Source: Deltaproteobacteria bacterium (GTDB lineage: Bacteria > Chloroflexota > Dehalococcoidia > Dehalococcoidales > BS750m-G39). Taken from it: a stretch of DNA of 36,496 bases. The stretch lies in the NCBI GenBank assembly GCA_030603275.1, contig JAUVYB010000013.1, positions 1 to 36,496 on the forward strand, given 5' to 3'. The first letter of the stretch is position 1. Every line of letters begins with the position of its first letter. Positions 15,525-23,918 of the stretch are shown here, piece after piece. A program made the translations under genes and the position numbers. The notes beneath the pieces are model-generated. The model was not told the DNA's origin, did no database searches, and was given only the letters and a program-made list of their open reading frames with translations.

Positions 15525-16774
15525 AATTTTTTGAATCGTTGTCCATCGCCATCAGGTCGCTATTTTCTAACAAGATGCGCTCGGTGCTGACCATGCTCGG
15601 TATTATCATCGGGGTCGGCGCCGTAATCGCCATCATGGCCGGGGGCAGGGGCATGGAAAATGCCGTTACCTCCACCCTGGAGGACCTGGGGACGGATGTA
15701 CTATATGTGCAGCCGGTTAATCCGGATGCGCCGGGCGCTGCGGGAATGGCTCCCGGTTACGCTGGTGCCAATCTTACCCTGGCTGATAGCGAAGCCATCG
15801 CCCGCATCCCCGGGGTGCTGGGGGTAGCCCCGACCAACGAAAACTTTGTCGAGATTACCTACGGCAGCGAAACGCTGAATTCGGTGATAGAAGGCAGCAC
15901 CGCCGAATTTCAGGTGATGTCCAATTATGAGCTGGCCAGTGGCCAGTTTATTACCGAGCGGCATGTGGCCTCAAGGGATAGCGTGGTGGTACTGGGGAGC
16001 ACGACCGCCGAGAACCTCTTCGGCGATGAAGACCCGCTGGGGCAGAGGGTTAAAATCAATGACAAGCGTTTTACCGTGGTTGGCGTGCTGGCCACCAAGG
16101 GCGGCAGTATGTTCGGCTTCAGCATGGATGAAATCGTGGTAGTGCCGATAACCACCTACCAGACCCGGCTCTTTACCCAGCGCACCCCCAGCGGCGAAGA
16201 CGCCGTCCAGTCAATCGGGGTTCTGGTGGCCGGCCCGGAGCAGATGGATAACGTCAGGGCCGATATTGAAACCACCCTGATCAAGCGCCACCGTATTGAT
16301 GAGGGTGATAAGAACGATTTTGCCATCGTCAGCATGGACCAGATGATCGGCATCTTCAGTCAGATAACCGGCGTGGTATCCATATTCCTGGCGGCTATTG
16401 CCAGTATCGGACTGCTGGTAGCCAGCATCGGCATTATGAACATCATGCTGGTCTCGGTCACCGAGCGCACCCGGGAGATAGGCATCCGCAAGGCGGTGGG
16501 CGCCAAGCGACGGGACATCCTGCTGCAGTTCCTGATTGAGGCGGCGGCGCTCAGCCTGGTCGGCGGCGCTGCTGGCATTGTCTTCGGCTGGCTGTTGTCT
16601 CTGGCCATATCCTTTATCTCCACGCTGGCTGGCTTCCCGCTGCAGGCGTCGCTGTCGCCGGTGCACATATTTATAGCCGTCGGTGTATCGCTGGTTATCG
16701 GCCTGGCGTCGGGGATATACCCGGCAATGAGGGCGGCCAGGCTCAATCCTATTGACGCCCTGCACTACGGATAG
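15521..16774 (+). CDS. ABC transporter permease, MacB/FtsX type
   Basis: 417 aa. One N-terminal membrane segment (RSVLTMLGIIIGVGAVIAIM), an extracytoplasmic MacB-type periplasmic core domain of about 230 residues, then three C-terminal membrane segments with the family motif VTERTREIGIRKAVGAKRRDIL between them. This is the FtsX/MacB fold in which ATP hydrolysis drives movement of the outer domain. The start overlaps the ATPase gene by 4 nt. A CvpA-type gene follows after 7 nt. Confidence 0.94.
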   Translation: MKFFESLSIAIRSLFSNKMRSVLTMLGIIIGVGAVIAIMAGGRGMENAVTSTLEDLGTDVLYVQPVNPDAPGAAGMAPGYAGANLTLADSEAIARIPGVLGVAPTNENFVEITYGSETLNSVIEGSTAEFQVMSNYELASGQFITERHVASRDSVVVLGSTTAENLFGDEDPLGQRVKINDKRFTVVGVLATKGGSMFGFSMDEIVVVPITTYQTRLFTQRTPSGEDAVQSIGVLVAGPEQMDNVRADIETTLIKRHRIDEGDKNDFAIVSMDQMIGIFSQITGVVSIFLAAIASIGLLVASIGIMNIMLVSVTERTREIGIRKAVGAKRRDILLQFLIEAAALSLVGGAAGIVFGWLLSLAISFISTLAGFPLQASLSPVHIFIAVGVSLVIGLASGIYPAMRAARLNPIDALHYG

Positions 16775-16781
16775 GAGGGCT

Positions 16782-17270
16782 ATGAACTGGCTTGATATCG
16801 TCATTCTGGTAGCCATCGCCATCGCCGCTTTTATGGGGCTGAGGATGGGGCTGATAAAGACGGTTCTGGTGCTGGCGGGAATCATCGTGGGCGTGGTCCT
16901 GGCCGGCCAATTCTCCGGCCCCCTGGGCGAACGCCTGACCTTCATCTCATCGGAGGGCGTGGCCAAGGGTGTCGCCTTTGCCGTCATCATGCTGGCGGTG
17001 CTGGCGGCGGCGGCCATAGCCGCCGCTCTGCTCACCTGGGCGGCCAAGGTGGTCATGCTGGGCTGGGTCAACCGCCTCGGCGGGGCTGTCGTGGGTCTGC
17101 TGCTGGGGGCGCTCTTCTGCGGCGCGCTGCTGGCGATGTGGGTTCATTTTCTGGGCATGGCCGAGGCTATTACCGACTCAGCCATAGCCACTATATTACT
17201 GGACCGCCTGCCTGTGGTGCTGGCGCTGCTGCCGGCTGAGTTCGACGGCGTGCGCTCTTTCTTCCACTAA
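16782..17270 (+). CDS. CvpA-family membrane protein
   Basis: 162 aa from the ATG at 16782, preceded by AGGAGGGCT; an upstream in-frame start at 16752 lies inside the permease gene and is rejected. Four hydrophobic segments; the N-terminus MNWLDIVILVAIAIAAFMGLRMGLIK is typical of CvpA (colicin V production) proteins, with the conserved G..RG-like turn. Family function is poorly defined (envelope homeostasis). As the last gene of the efflux operon it probably shares its promoter. It converges with coaD, whose stop is 3 nt away. Confidence 0.85.
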   Translation: MNWLDIVILVAIAIAAFMGLRMGLIKTVLVLAGIIVGVVLAGQFSGPLGERLTFISSEGVAKGVAFAVIMLAVLAAAAIAAALLTWAAKVVMLGWVNRLGGAVVGLLLGALFCGALLAMWVHFLGMAEAITDSAIATILLDRLPVVLALLPAEFDGVRSFFH

Positions 17271-17273
17271 GCC

Positions 17274-17759
17274 TTAAGTCTTAGCCTGGAACTTCTGCTT
17301 AAGCGCGTCAGCCACGTGTTTGGGGACGAGGTCGTCAATGTCGCCGCCCAGGCTAGCCGCTTCTTTGAGCAGGCTGGAGCTTAAGAACTGGTATTCCATC
17401 CGTGACATCAGGCAGACGAACTCCAGCTCCGGGTAGAGCTTCTTGGTCATCATTGCCATATCAAATTCCCGCTCAAAGTCGGCGCTCATTCTCAAGCCCC
17501 GCACCATGGCCTGGGCTTTTACCTTCCTGGCGAAGTTGACGGTCAGCCCGCCGAAGGACTCCACCTCGACATTGGGCAGGCCGGCGACGGCTTTCCTTAT
17601 CAGCTCCACCCTCTCCTGGGAGCTGAACAGGATAGGCTTATTGGGGGTCTCAAAGACACCGATGATTAGCTTTTCAAAGACTCTGGCCGCCCTGGTGGCG
17701 ATGTCAAGGTGTCCGTTGGTTATGGGGTCGAAGCTACCGGGATAAATCGCGATGGTCAA
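17274..17759 (-). CDS. coaD: Phosphopantetheine adenylyltransferase
   Basis: 161 aa. Transfers AMP from ATP to 4'-phosphopantetheine, the penultimate step of CoA synthesis. The nucleotidyltransferase motif is PGSFDPITNGHLDI (TNGH at 15-18), with GLRMSADFE and YQFLSSSLLKEAASLGGD, all at the expected places. Length is normal. Its ATG overlaps the rsmD stop by 4 nt; rsmD-coaD is a widespread bacterial pair. Confidence 0.97.
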   Translation of the reverse strand: MTIAIYPGSFDPITNGHLDIATRAARVFEKLIIGVFETPNKPILFSSQERVELIRKAVAGLPNVEVESFGGLTVNFARKVKAQAMVRGLRMSADFEREFDMAMMTKKLYPELEFVCLMSRMEYQFLSSSLLKEAASLGGDIDDLVPKHVADALKQKFQAKT

Positions 17760-18313
17760 GGCTTACCCTCCTTTTGATAAACTGTGATGCAACTGTCACC
17801 GTGGCGGCGCTCTTTGATGGCGTTAAGCGGCGGGTAGGTTGCTTCCAGGGAGAAGCGGGAGGAGTGCGTCACCACCATAATTGTCTCACTGCCGACCAGT
17901 TTAGATGTGGCCAGTTGCTGCACCAGGCCGCCGATAGAGGTATCGGCGTAGGGCGGGTCAATCAGTATGATGCTGTACTCTTGGCCGGGTAAGGAGATAG
18001 CTTTAGCCACGCTGTGGCAGTAGACATGGGCCCGGTCGGTAAATCTGGTTTTTTCCAGGTTTTCCTTGATGATGCGGCAGCACTTCGGCTCTTGGTCGAC
18101 GAAATCAACCCACCCCGCCCCCCGGGATAGCGCCTCGATGCCTAGTGCGCCGCTGCCGGAGAAGAGGTCAAGGACCCGCAACCAGCTTTCGGCGGTGTTC
18201 TCCAGTATGGAGAAGATGGCTCCCCGGACTAAATCCGTGGCCGGTCGGGTGCCCGTTCCCCGGGGTACTTTGATGTGGTGGCCCTTGGCGGTGCCAGCGA
18301 TAACTCGCATCAT
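17756..18313 (-). CDS. rsmD: 16S rRNA (guanine966-N2)-methyltransferase
   Basis: 185 aa from the first of two adjacent ATGs (18313, 18310). A longer frame to 18331 is rejected because it starts inside the promoter. N-terminus MMRVIAGTAKGHHIKVP, SAM-binding LDLFSGSGALGIEALSRGA and catalytic DPPY (LIDPPYAD) identify RsmD, which methylates G966 of 16S rRNA in the assembled small subunit. Coupled to coaD by a 4-nt overlap. GGGAG (18321-18325) lies 7 nt upstream of the start. Confidence 0.95.
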   Translation of the reverse strand: MMRVIAGTAKGHHIKVPRGTGTRPATDLVRGAIFSILENTAESWLRVLDLFSGSGALGIEALSRGAGWVDFVDQEPKCCRIIKENLEKTRFTDRAHVYCHSVAKAISLPGQEYSIILIDPPYADTSIGGLVQQLATSKLVGSETIMVVTHSSRFSLEATYPPLNAIKERRHGDSCITVYQKEGKP

Positions 18314-18329
18314 TTTCTTGCTCCCTACC

Positions 18330-18358
18330 ATGATATTAGGTTATGGAGATGAGGTCAA
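18330..18358 (-). promoter_or_regulatory. rsmD-coaD promoter
   Basis: On minus, TTGACC (18353-18358), 17-nt spacer, TATCAT (18330-18335), 16 nt before the ATG at 18313. The leader would be about 10 nt. Confidence 0.65.
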
Positions 18359-18401
18359 TACGGGGGGGCTAAGAAAGAATTAAGAGAAACAGATACGGGG
18401 C

Positions 18402-18428
18402 CCCCGCGAAAACAAAGTTTTCGTGGGG
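18402..18428. repeat. GC-rich hairpin between rsmD and nuoA
   Basis: CCCCGCGAAAAC (18402-18413), loop AAA, GTTTTCGTGGGG (18417-18428), 11 of 12 pairs plus one G-T. It lies between divergent promoters and is not followed by a T-run, so it is not an evident terminator. A related CCCC...CCGTTTTTCCGGGG block occurs near 9623-9652. Confidence 0.55.
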
Positions 18429-18488
18429 CAGAAAACTCCACAGGTAAAATTACCCAAGTTAAAAGCTTATTTTTGGCACCCAAAACTC

Positions 18489-18518
18489 TTGCCCTGAAAA
18501 AGTCTGTTGTGATATACT
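18489..18518 (+). promoter_or_regulatory. Promoter of the nuo operon
   Basis: TTGCCC (18489-18494), 18-nt spacer, TATACT (18513-18518). The start codon (TTG, 18552) is 33 nt further on, with GAGAGAGAGGGGGA as ribosome site, so this operon has a normal leader. Confidence 0.65.
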
Positions 18519-18551
18519 GTTAATCGCCGTTGAGAGAGAGGGGGACGATAG

Positions 18552-19028
18552 TTGCTGGCTGATTATGGCTATATTGGTTTGCTTCTGGCGTTTGCCATAT
18601 TCTTTGCCGTTACCACCCTTCTCATCCCCTTTTCCCTCAGCCTTCCCGCCCGCCTGACCATCTACTTCCGCCGTTTTCAGCAGTATTTAGAAACCCATTA
18701 CCCCTTTATGACCAAGTTCGTTCCCCCCCTGCCCAAATTCCCCAAATTCATGCAGGTTGTTCCCTACAAGCCCTCTCCGGTAAAAAACTCCACCTTTGAG
18801 TGCGGCATGGAAACCATCGGCAAGTCGTGGTTCAGGTTCAATTTCCGCTATTATTACTACGCCCTGGTCTTTATCGCCCTGGACGTGATGGTGGTCTTTA
18901 TCTACCCCTGGGCGGTTGAGCTTAAGAGTCTGGGGCTTTCCGGTTTTATCGGAATTCTTGTTTTGATATTCATTCTCTTTATCGGCTATCTCTACGCCTG
19001 GAAGAAGAAGGTTCTGGAATGGAAATAG
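18552..19028 (+). CDS. nuoA: Complex I subunit A (membrane)
   Basis: 158 aa, TTG start after a purine-rich ribosome site. Three membrane segments (about 6-28, 92-112, 124-147). The signature [35 protein letters not shown] in the middle is diagnostic of NuoA/ND3. The loop before it is longer than in E. coli NuoA. NuoA helps connect the peripheral arm to the membrane arm near the quinone site. First gene of the operon; its 3' end overlaps nuoB by 10 nt. Confidence 0.95.
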   Translation: MLADYGYIGLLLAFAIFFAVTTLLIPFSLSLPARLTIYFRRFQQYLETHYPFMTKFVPPLPKFPKFMQVVPYKPSPVKNSTFECGMETIGKSWFRFNFRYYYYALVFIALDVMVVFIYPWAVELKSLGLSGFIGILVLIFILFIGYLYAWKKKVLEWK

Positions 19029-19609
19029 AGGAAGTTTACTCCAGCCGCGAGCTGGATAAGGTCGAGGGCAGGGCGATAAACGAGCTGATTGCCCGCAGCC
19101 AGCAGATTATCCCCGACCCCGACGGGTGGCTGGATGAGGAGCTGGACCGCAATATCCTGCTCACCTCGGTGGATGCCGTGCTCAACTGGGCGCGGCGCAC
19201 TTCAATGTGGCCGGTGGTCTGTTTCCCCGCCTGCTGCGCCTTTGAGTTTATTACTACGGCTGCCTCCCGGTTTGATATCTCCCGCTTCGGCATGGAGATT
19301 GTCCGCGCCTCCCCCCGCCATGCCGACCTGATGATTACCGCCGGCACCCTCACCTGGAAGATGGCCCCCCAGGTGAAGCGCATCTACGAGCAGATGGCCG
19401 AACCCAAGTGGGTGATAGCCATGGGGGCCTGTGCCATCAGCGGCGGCATTTTCGCCTCGTCCTACAGCGTGGTGCCGGGCTATAACCGCATAATACCGGT
19501 TGATGTCTATGTGCCGGGCTGCCCCCCCCGCCCCGAAGCCCTGATTCACGGGATAAGAATGCTGCACAAAAAGGTAAGCCGGGCAAGTATTACCACCGGG
19601 GGTGAATAG
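19019..19609 (+). CDS. nuoB: Complex I subunit B (N2 cluster)
   Basis: 196 aa. Carries the terminal [4Fe-4S] cluster N2 that passes electrons to quinone. The ligands are visible: the CC pair in FPACCAFEF, the Cys in [11 protein letters not shown] and the Cys in [11 protein letters not shown]. The N-terminal 60 residues form an acidic extension ([14 protein letters not shown]...) compared with minimal NuoB proteins. The ATG lies within the last codons of nuoA. Complex I here has no NuoE, F or G, so N2 must receive electrons via NuoI from a non-NADH donor. Confidence 0.96.
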   Translation: MEIEEVYSSRELDKVEGRAINELIARSQQIIPDPDGWLDEELDRNILLTSVDAVLNWARRTSMWPVVCFPACCAFEFITTAASRFDISRFGMEIVRASPRHADLMITAGTLTWKMAPQVKRIYEQMAEPKWVIAMGACAISGGIFASSYSVVPGYNRIIPVDVYVPGCPPRPEALIHGIRMLHKKVSRASITTGGE

Positions 19610-19612
19610 ACG

Positions 19613-20053
19613 ATGACGCTGGCTCTTTCCGGGAAAGACATAGCCAGGCAAATAGAGAAGCAGTTTCCGGGGTGCGTTGCCGAATCGGCGGCGGAAAGCC
19701 TGCTGGTTAAGGCCGAATCACTGCTGGAAATAGCCGCTTACTTAAAAAACACCCCCGGCCTTGACTTTGATTACCTCACCGCCGTTAGCGGCGTTGACTA
19801 TTTTGACTGCTTCGAGGTGGTCTATCATCTTACCTCGCTTAAACATAATCACAGCCTGGTGCTCAAAGCCCGCTGTTATAGCCGTGATAATCCCGCCCTG
19901 CCCTCGGTGGTCGGCCTGTGGCGGGCCGCCGATTTTCAGGAGAGGGAAATCTACGACCTGCTCGGCATCAGCTTTGAGGGGCACCCCAATTTAAAGCGCA
20001 TCGCCCTCTGGGATGGCTTTGAAGGCCACCCCTTGAGGAAAGATTTTTTGTAA
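19613..20053 (+). CDS. nuoC: Complex I subunit C (30 kDa type)
   Basis: 146 aa, starts 3 nt after nuoB. The diagnostic C-terminal stretch is FQEREIYDLLGISFEGHP followed by LRKDF, with earlier YLTAVSGVDYFDCFEVVYHL. A separate nuoC, not fused to nuoD, as in most non-enterobacterial complexes. Peripheral arm scaffold next to NuoB and NuoD. It is followed by a 354-nt gap filled by repeats before nuoD. Confidence 0.95.
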   Translation: MTLALSGKDIARQIEKQFPGCVAESAAESLLVKAESLLEIAAYLKNTPGLDFDYLTAVSGVDYFDCFEVVYHLTSLKHNHSLVLKARCYSRDNPALPSVVGLWRAADFQEREIYDLLGISFEGHPNLKRIALWDGFEGHPLRKDFL

Positions 20054-20300
20054 GGAAATATTTTATAGCACCCTATCCCCTTGGTCCCCTTCCCCTCGTC
20101 AAGGGGAAGGGGAGGAAAGAGTAAGAGAGGTTTCACCTCTCCAGGACTCTCCTCCCTGGGGTAGAAGAGGATTAAAAGGAGATTTAAAGAGAGGCATAGC
20201 CTCCCTGGGAATAATCCCCGCTGGGGGAAAAGTGGAAGGGGTTTAATCTGACAGGGTGTCAGAGAGGGGTGAATACGGGGTAAGAAACCCAGATATTTAA
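20054..20300. repeat. Repeat-rich gap between nuoC and nuoD
   Basis: No gene is visible in the 354 nt between nuoC and nuoD. The first part holds a hairpin CCCCTTCCCC (20086-20095)/GGGGAAGGGG (20103-20112), several AGAGGTTTCACCTCT-like arms and a GACAGGGTGTCAGAGAGGGG block related to the start of family B. A full family B copy follows. Confidence 0.6.
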
Positions 20301-20400
20301 CAGGGAGTCTAAGAGGGACGAAGTCCCTCTTGAAGAAAAAAATCCCTCCCCCTCCCTGGTAAGGGAGGGGGATAAAGGGGGAGGGTTGGAAGGTAAATCC
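20301..20400 (+). repeat. Family B repeat, copy 2 (nuoC-nuoD)
   Basis: AAGAGGGAC (20311-20319)/GTCCCTCTT (20323-20331), A-rich spacer, CCCCCTCCCT (20348-20357)/AGGGAGGGGG (20362-20371), then a GGGGGAGGGTTGGAAGG tail. The nuoD ATG is 36 nt beyond the second palindrome. Both arms differ from copy 1 by paired changes. Confidence 0.85.
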
Positions 20401-20407
20401 AAAAGCG

Positions 20408-21532
20408 ATGGCAACCAGCACCAAAGAAATAGTCATTAACACCGAACCCTTCGTGGTCAATATAGGCCCCGCCCATCCCAGCACCCACGGCGTCTTCCGT
20501 ATGCGCACCACCCTTGACGGCGAGGTCATCGTTGACATGGAGCCCGTCTTCGGCTACCTTCACCGCGGCCTTGAGAAGCTGGCCGAGGAGCGCACCTATA
20601 CCCAGGTTATCCCCCTTACCGACCGCCTGGACTATTTAGCCTCGATGAGCAACAACCTGGCCTACTGCCTGGCGGTGGAAAAGCTGGCCGGTATTGCGGT
20701 GCCGGAGCGGGCGGAGTACATCAGGGTGATTATGGCCGAGCTGCAGCGCGTCGCCAGCCACCTGATAGCGGTGGGCGCTTTCTTAAATGATTGTGGTGCC
20801 TTTATGACCCCCATCCTCTATATGCTCCGGGAAAGGGAAAGAATTTTAGACCTCTTTGACATGGTCTGCGGTCAGCGGCTGACCTATAACTACATGAGGG
20901 TGGGTGGCGTCAGCCAGGACGTCCCCGATGAATTCATACCGGCGCTGAAGAAGTTCCTCAAGGAGATGCCGGGCTGGATTGACGAGTACGAGCGTCTGCT
21001 CAAAGAAAACGAGATACTGCTGGCGCGGTCCAAGGGCGTCGGCATCCTGTCCAGGGGGTTAGCCATCAATATCGGCGCCAGCGGCCCGGTGCTCAGGGCC
21101 AGCGGGGTGCCCTGGGACATCCGCAGGGCCGACCCCTACTCCGTCTATGACCGCTTTGAATTTGACATCCCCGTCGGCCTCGCCGGCGATTGCTACGACC
21201 GCTACCGGGTGAGGGTGGAGGAGATGCGCCAGAGCCTGCGCATCTTGAGGCAGGCGATTAAGGGCTTGCCCAGGGGCCAGGTGAGGAGCGAGGTACCTCA
21301 TTTAATCCGCCCCCCAATTGGCGAGGCCTACGGGCACCTTGAAGGCCCCCGCGGCGAGCTGGGCTTCTATCTGGTCTCGGACGGCTCCATCGCCCCCTAC
21401 CGCTTCCACGTCCGGGCGCCCACCTTCATCAACCTGACGGCGCTCGCCGATATGATGCGGGGCTGGAAGATAGCCGATGCCATACTTATCTTCGGCAGTA
21501 TTGATATCTGCATGGGCGAGGTGGACCGCTGA
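20408..21532 (+). CDS. nuoD: Complex I subunit D (49 kDa type)
   Basis: 374 aa. Related to the large subunit of [NiFe] hydrogenases and lines the quinone pocket with NuoB. Motifs: [15 protein letters not shown] near the N-terminus, [13 protein letters not shown], the quinone-site Asp/Tyr region, [11 protein letters not shown] and the terminal [12 protein letters not shown]. The terminal residues end as in processed complex I subunits, without the hydrogenase nickel Cys pairs. Ribosome binding is probably provided by purine-rich sequence at the end of the upstream repeat. Overlaps nuoH by 1 nt. Confidence 0.97.
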   Translation: MATSTKEIVINTEPFVVNIGPAHPSTHGVFRMRTTLDGEVIVDMEPVFGYLHRGLEKLAEERTYTQVIPLTDRLDYLASMSNNLAYCLAVEKLAGIAVPERAEYIRVIMAELQRVASHLIAVGAFLNDCGAFMTPILYMLRERERILDLFDMVCGQRLTYNYMRVGGVSQDVPDEFIPALKKFLKEMPGWIDEYERLLKENEILLARSKGVGILSRGLAINIGASGPVLRASGVPWDIRRADPYSVYDRFEFDIPVGLAGDCYDRYRVRVEEMRQSLRILRQAIKGLPRGQVRSEVPHLIRPPIGEAYGHLEGPRGELGFYLVSDGSIAPYRFHVRAPTFINLTALADMMRGWKIADAILIFGSIDICMGEVDR

Positions 21533-22620
21533 TGGCGATGCAAATGTTACCCCCGGACTGGCCCGGCAACTTCTGGGCGCACTGGGCGATATTCGCCGTC
21601 GCCATCCTCGTTTTCGTGCTGCTGATGGTCATGGTCTTCATCTGGTTCGAGCGGCGGGCGTTGGCGGTTATGCAGGCCCGCCTCGGGCCCAACCGCGCCG
21701 GCCCCTTTGGCCTTTTCCAGTCGGCGGCCGATGCCCTTAAATTGTTGATTAAGGAAGATATCGTTCCGGCTAAAGGTGATAAACTGGTTCACTGGCTGGC
21801 GCCGGTGGTGGCCTTCGTGCCGGTAGTGCTGATTTTCGCGGTAGTGCCCTTCTGGGGCGGGGCCATACTGGCCGACCTCAATATCGGAATTTTATATATC
21901 GTGGCCATCAGTTCGGTGACGGCGGTGGGCATCTTCATGGCCGGCTGGAGCTCCAATAACAAGTATTCCACGCTGGGCGCCATGCGCCAGGTGGCCTCGG
22001 TGGTCAGCTACGAGATACCGGTGGTCTTATCCGTGGTCGGCGTGGTGCTGCTGGCCGGCTCGCTCTCCATGCAGCAGATAGTGGCGGCCCAGGATATCCC
22101 CTTCATCCTGCTGCAGCCGCTGGGCTTTCTGCTCTTCTTCTGCGGCGCCCTGGCCGAAATCAACCGCGCCCCCTTTGACCTCACCGAGGCCGACTCCGAG
22201 ATTGTGGCCGGTTTCTTCACCGAATATTCCGGGATGAAGTTCGGCCTGCTCTTTCTGGCGGAATACGGCGAGGCGCTGGCAATCTCAGCCATCGTCACCA
22301 CCCTCTTCCTGGGCGGCTGGCGAGGCCCGCTGCTGCCCCCCTTTCTCTGGTTCCTGCTCAAGGTCGGGCTGGTCTTCTTCGTTATCGTCTGGATAAGGGC
22401 CACCGTGCCCCGTCTCCGCATTGACCAGCTGATGGCGCTGGCCTGGAAGTTCCTCTTCCCGCTGGCGTTGCTCAATCTGCTTATCACCGCCGCCGAGATT
22501 TTATTCTGGCCGGCGGTCTCGCTCTGGGTATTCGTCCCGATTAACTTCGCCGTGATGATAATTCTGGTGCTTTTGTGGTCGAAGTTCTTTAAGTTAGGCT
22601 GGGGTAAAGTTGAAGTTTGA
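21532..22620 (+). CDS. nuoH: Complex I subunit H (membrane)
   Basis: 362 aa, about eight membrane segments. Forms the roof of the quinone channel at the junction of the two arms. Signatures: ERRALAVMQARLGPNRAGPFGLFQ, AEINRAPFDLTEADSEIVAGFFTEYSGMKF and the C-terminal VWIRATVPRLRIDQLMALAWKFLFPLAL. ATG overlaps the nuoD stop (TGATG). Normal length. Confidence 0.97.
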   Translation: MAMQMLPPDWPGNFWAHWAIFAVAILVFVLLMVMVFIWFERRALAVMQARLGPNRAGPFGLFQSAADALKLLIKEDIVPAKGDKLVHWLAPVVAFVPVVLIFAVVPFWGGAILADLNIGILYIVAISSVTAVGIFMAGWSSNNKYSTLGAMRQVASVVSYEIPVVLSVVGVVLLAGSLSMQQIVAAQDIPFILLQPLGFLLFFCGALAEINRAPFDLTEADSEIVAGFFTEYSGMKFGLLFLAEYGEALAISAIVTTLFLGGWRGPLLPPFLWFLLKVGLVFFVIVWIRATVPRLRIDQLMALAWKFLFPLALLNLLITAAEILFWPAVSLWVFVPINFAVMIILVLLWSKFFKLGWGKVEV

Positions 22621-23116
22621 ACGTTACGGACTAGGCATCGCCAAGGGCTTATCGGTGACGATAAGGCACCTGCTCAGGCGCCCGATAACCACCCAGTACC
22701 CCGAGCAGCGGCTGAACGTCTCACGCCGCATTCGGGGCAACGAGCTTATCTGGAATAAAGATAAGTGCACCGGCTGCGGCACCTGCGCCAAGGCCTGCCA
22801 CATCGGCGCCATTCACATCAGCACCTCGACCAACCTGGTGGACAACAAGTATGAAGTCCAGAAATATGAGGTCGATACCGGCTACTGCATCTTCTGCGGC
22901 CTCTGCGTCGAGGCCTGCCCCTTTGAAGCTTTATTTTTGAGCTACGACTACGAATGCGCCCGGTACCGCCGCAATGACCTGTTTCAGGACAGGGAAAAGA
23001 TGGTGGAGACGTCGGAGCGAAAGGTCAGCGGCTATTTCTATCCCGGGCGCGCCGCCAAACTGCCCAGGCAGAGTTTGCTGGTGGATAACGACAGGGGGAA
23101 ACGGAATGGGCGCTAG
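22610..23116 (+). CDS. nuoI: Complex I subunit I (2 x [4Fe-4S])
   Basis: 168 aa, TTG start overlapping the nuoH end by 11 nt, with GGGGTAAAG upstream. Two complete cluster motifs, CTGCGTCAKACHIGAIHI and CIFCGLCVEACPFEALF, carry N6a and N6b. In a complex without NuoEFG these clusters are the likely electron entry point for a ferredoxin or another donor (inference from related 11-subunit complexes). The C-terminus contains the GRAAKLPRQSLLVDN tail. Confidence 0.96.
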   Translation: MKFERYGLGIAKGLSVTIRHLLRRPITTQYPEQRLNVSRRIRGNELIWNKDKCTGCGTCAKACHIGAIHISTSTNLVDNKYEVQKYEVDTGYCIFCGLCVEACPFEALFLSYDYECARYRRNDLFQDREKMVETSERKVSGYFYPGRAAKLPRQSLLVDNDRGKRNGR

Positions 23117-23594
23117 CGTTGCCTTCTGGGTTTTAGCCTCGATAGCGGTGCTGGCGGCGCTGGCCGTCGTCTTGGTGCGCGATGTTTTCCGCGCCGCCCT
23201 GTCCCTGATTCTCTGCTTCCTGATGGTGGCCGGGCTCTATATCACCTTAAGCGCCGACTTCCTGGCGGCGGTGCAGATTCTGGTCTACGTCGGCGCCATA
23301 TCGGTATTGATTATTTTAGCCATTATGCTCACCAGAGAAGTCCAGCGGGGCAGCCCGTCCAACCGTTTCCGCCTCCCCGCCTTCTTTGTCGCGGTATTAT
23401 TCTTTGCCGGGATAGGTTACGCCATGCTCAACACCCCCTGGCAAATATCATCAACCCCGCCCCTGGAGCCGACCACACCGGCCATCGCCGGCCTGCTCTT
23501 CGGCGAGGGCGGCTTTATCCTGCCTGTAGAGATTGCCCCGCTTCTTTTGCTGGCGGCAATTATAGGGGCTATCGTTCTGGTGAGGGAGAAGTAG
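23106..23594 (+). CDS. nuoJ: Complex I subunit J (membrane)
   Basis: 162 aa from the ATG at 23106, which overlaps nuoI by 11 nt and follows a GGGGGAAACGGA ribosome site. Five hydrophobic segments; the conserved [22 protein letters not shown] and [19 protein letters not shown] stretches identify NuoJ/ND6. The region around residues 75-115 is variable as usual. Part of the proton-path coupling region. Confidence 0.94.
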   Translation: MGASVAFWVLASIAVLAALAVVLVRDVFRAALSLILCFLMVAGLYITLSADFLAAVQILVYVGAISVLIILAIMLTREVQRGSPSNRFRLPAFFVAVLFFAGIGYAMLNTPWQISSTPPLEPTTPAIAGLLFGEGGFILPVEIAPLLLLAAIIGAIVLVREK

Positions 23595-23596
23595 CT

Positions 23597-23905
23597 ATGG
23601 TAGGCCTGGAGCACTATTTAATACTATCGGCGGTGCTGTTCTCCATCGGGCTCTACGGCGCGCTGGCCAAGCGCAACGCCATTATTATCCTGATGTCCAT
23701 AGAATTAATGCTCAATGCGGTCAATATTGCTATGGTGGCTTTCTCCCGCTATATCGTGCCCCTGATGCTGACCGGGCAGGTGTTCGCAATTTTCATTATG
23801 GTGGTGGCGGCGGCCGAGGTTGCCGTCGGACTGGCCATAATCATCGCTATCTACCGTCACCGCGAGACTATAGACGCCACCAAGATAGATTTAATGAAGT
23901 GGTAA
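23597..23905 (+). CDS. nuoK: Complex I subunit K (membrane)
   Basis: 102 aa, three membrane segments, 2 nt after nuoJ. The signature [24 protein letters not shown] with its buried glutamate, followed by [23 protein letters not shown] with a second glutamate, is typical of NuoK/ND4L. Both acidic residues needed for proton translocation are kept. Confidence 0.96.
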   Translation: MVGLEHYLILSAVLFSIGLYGALAKRNAIIILMSIELMLNAVNIAMVAFSRYIVPLMLTGQVFAIFIMVVAAAEVAVGLAIIIAIYRHRETIDATKIDLMKW

Positions 23906-23918
23906 AGGAGGCAAGACT

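Noticed and set aside
16211-17071. Long open frame of 286 codons antisense to the MacB-type permease and CvpA genes
   Set aside because: Low-complexity Met/Ala/Thr/Arg composition typical of a shadow of GC-rich code; the sense genes have full family motifs.
19951-20538. 195-codon minus frame across nuoC, repeats and nuoD
   Set aside because: Most of it is translated repeat sequence rich in Pro, Phe and Leu, and it overlaps two secure genes.
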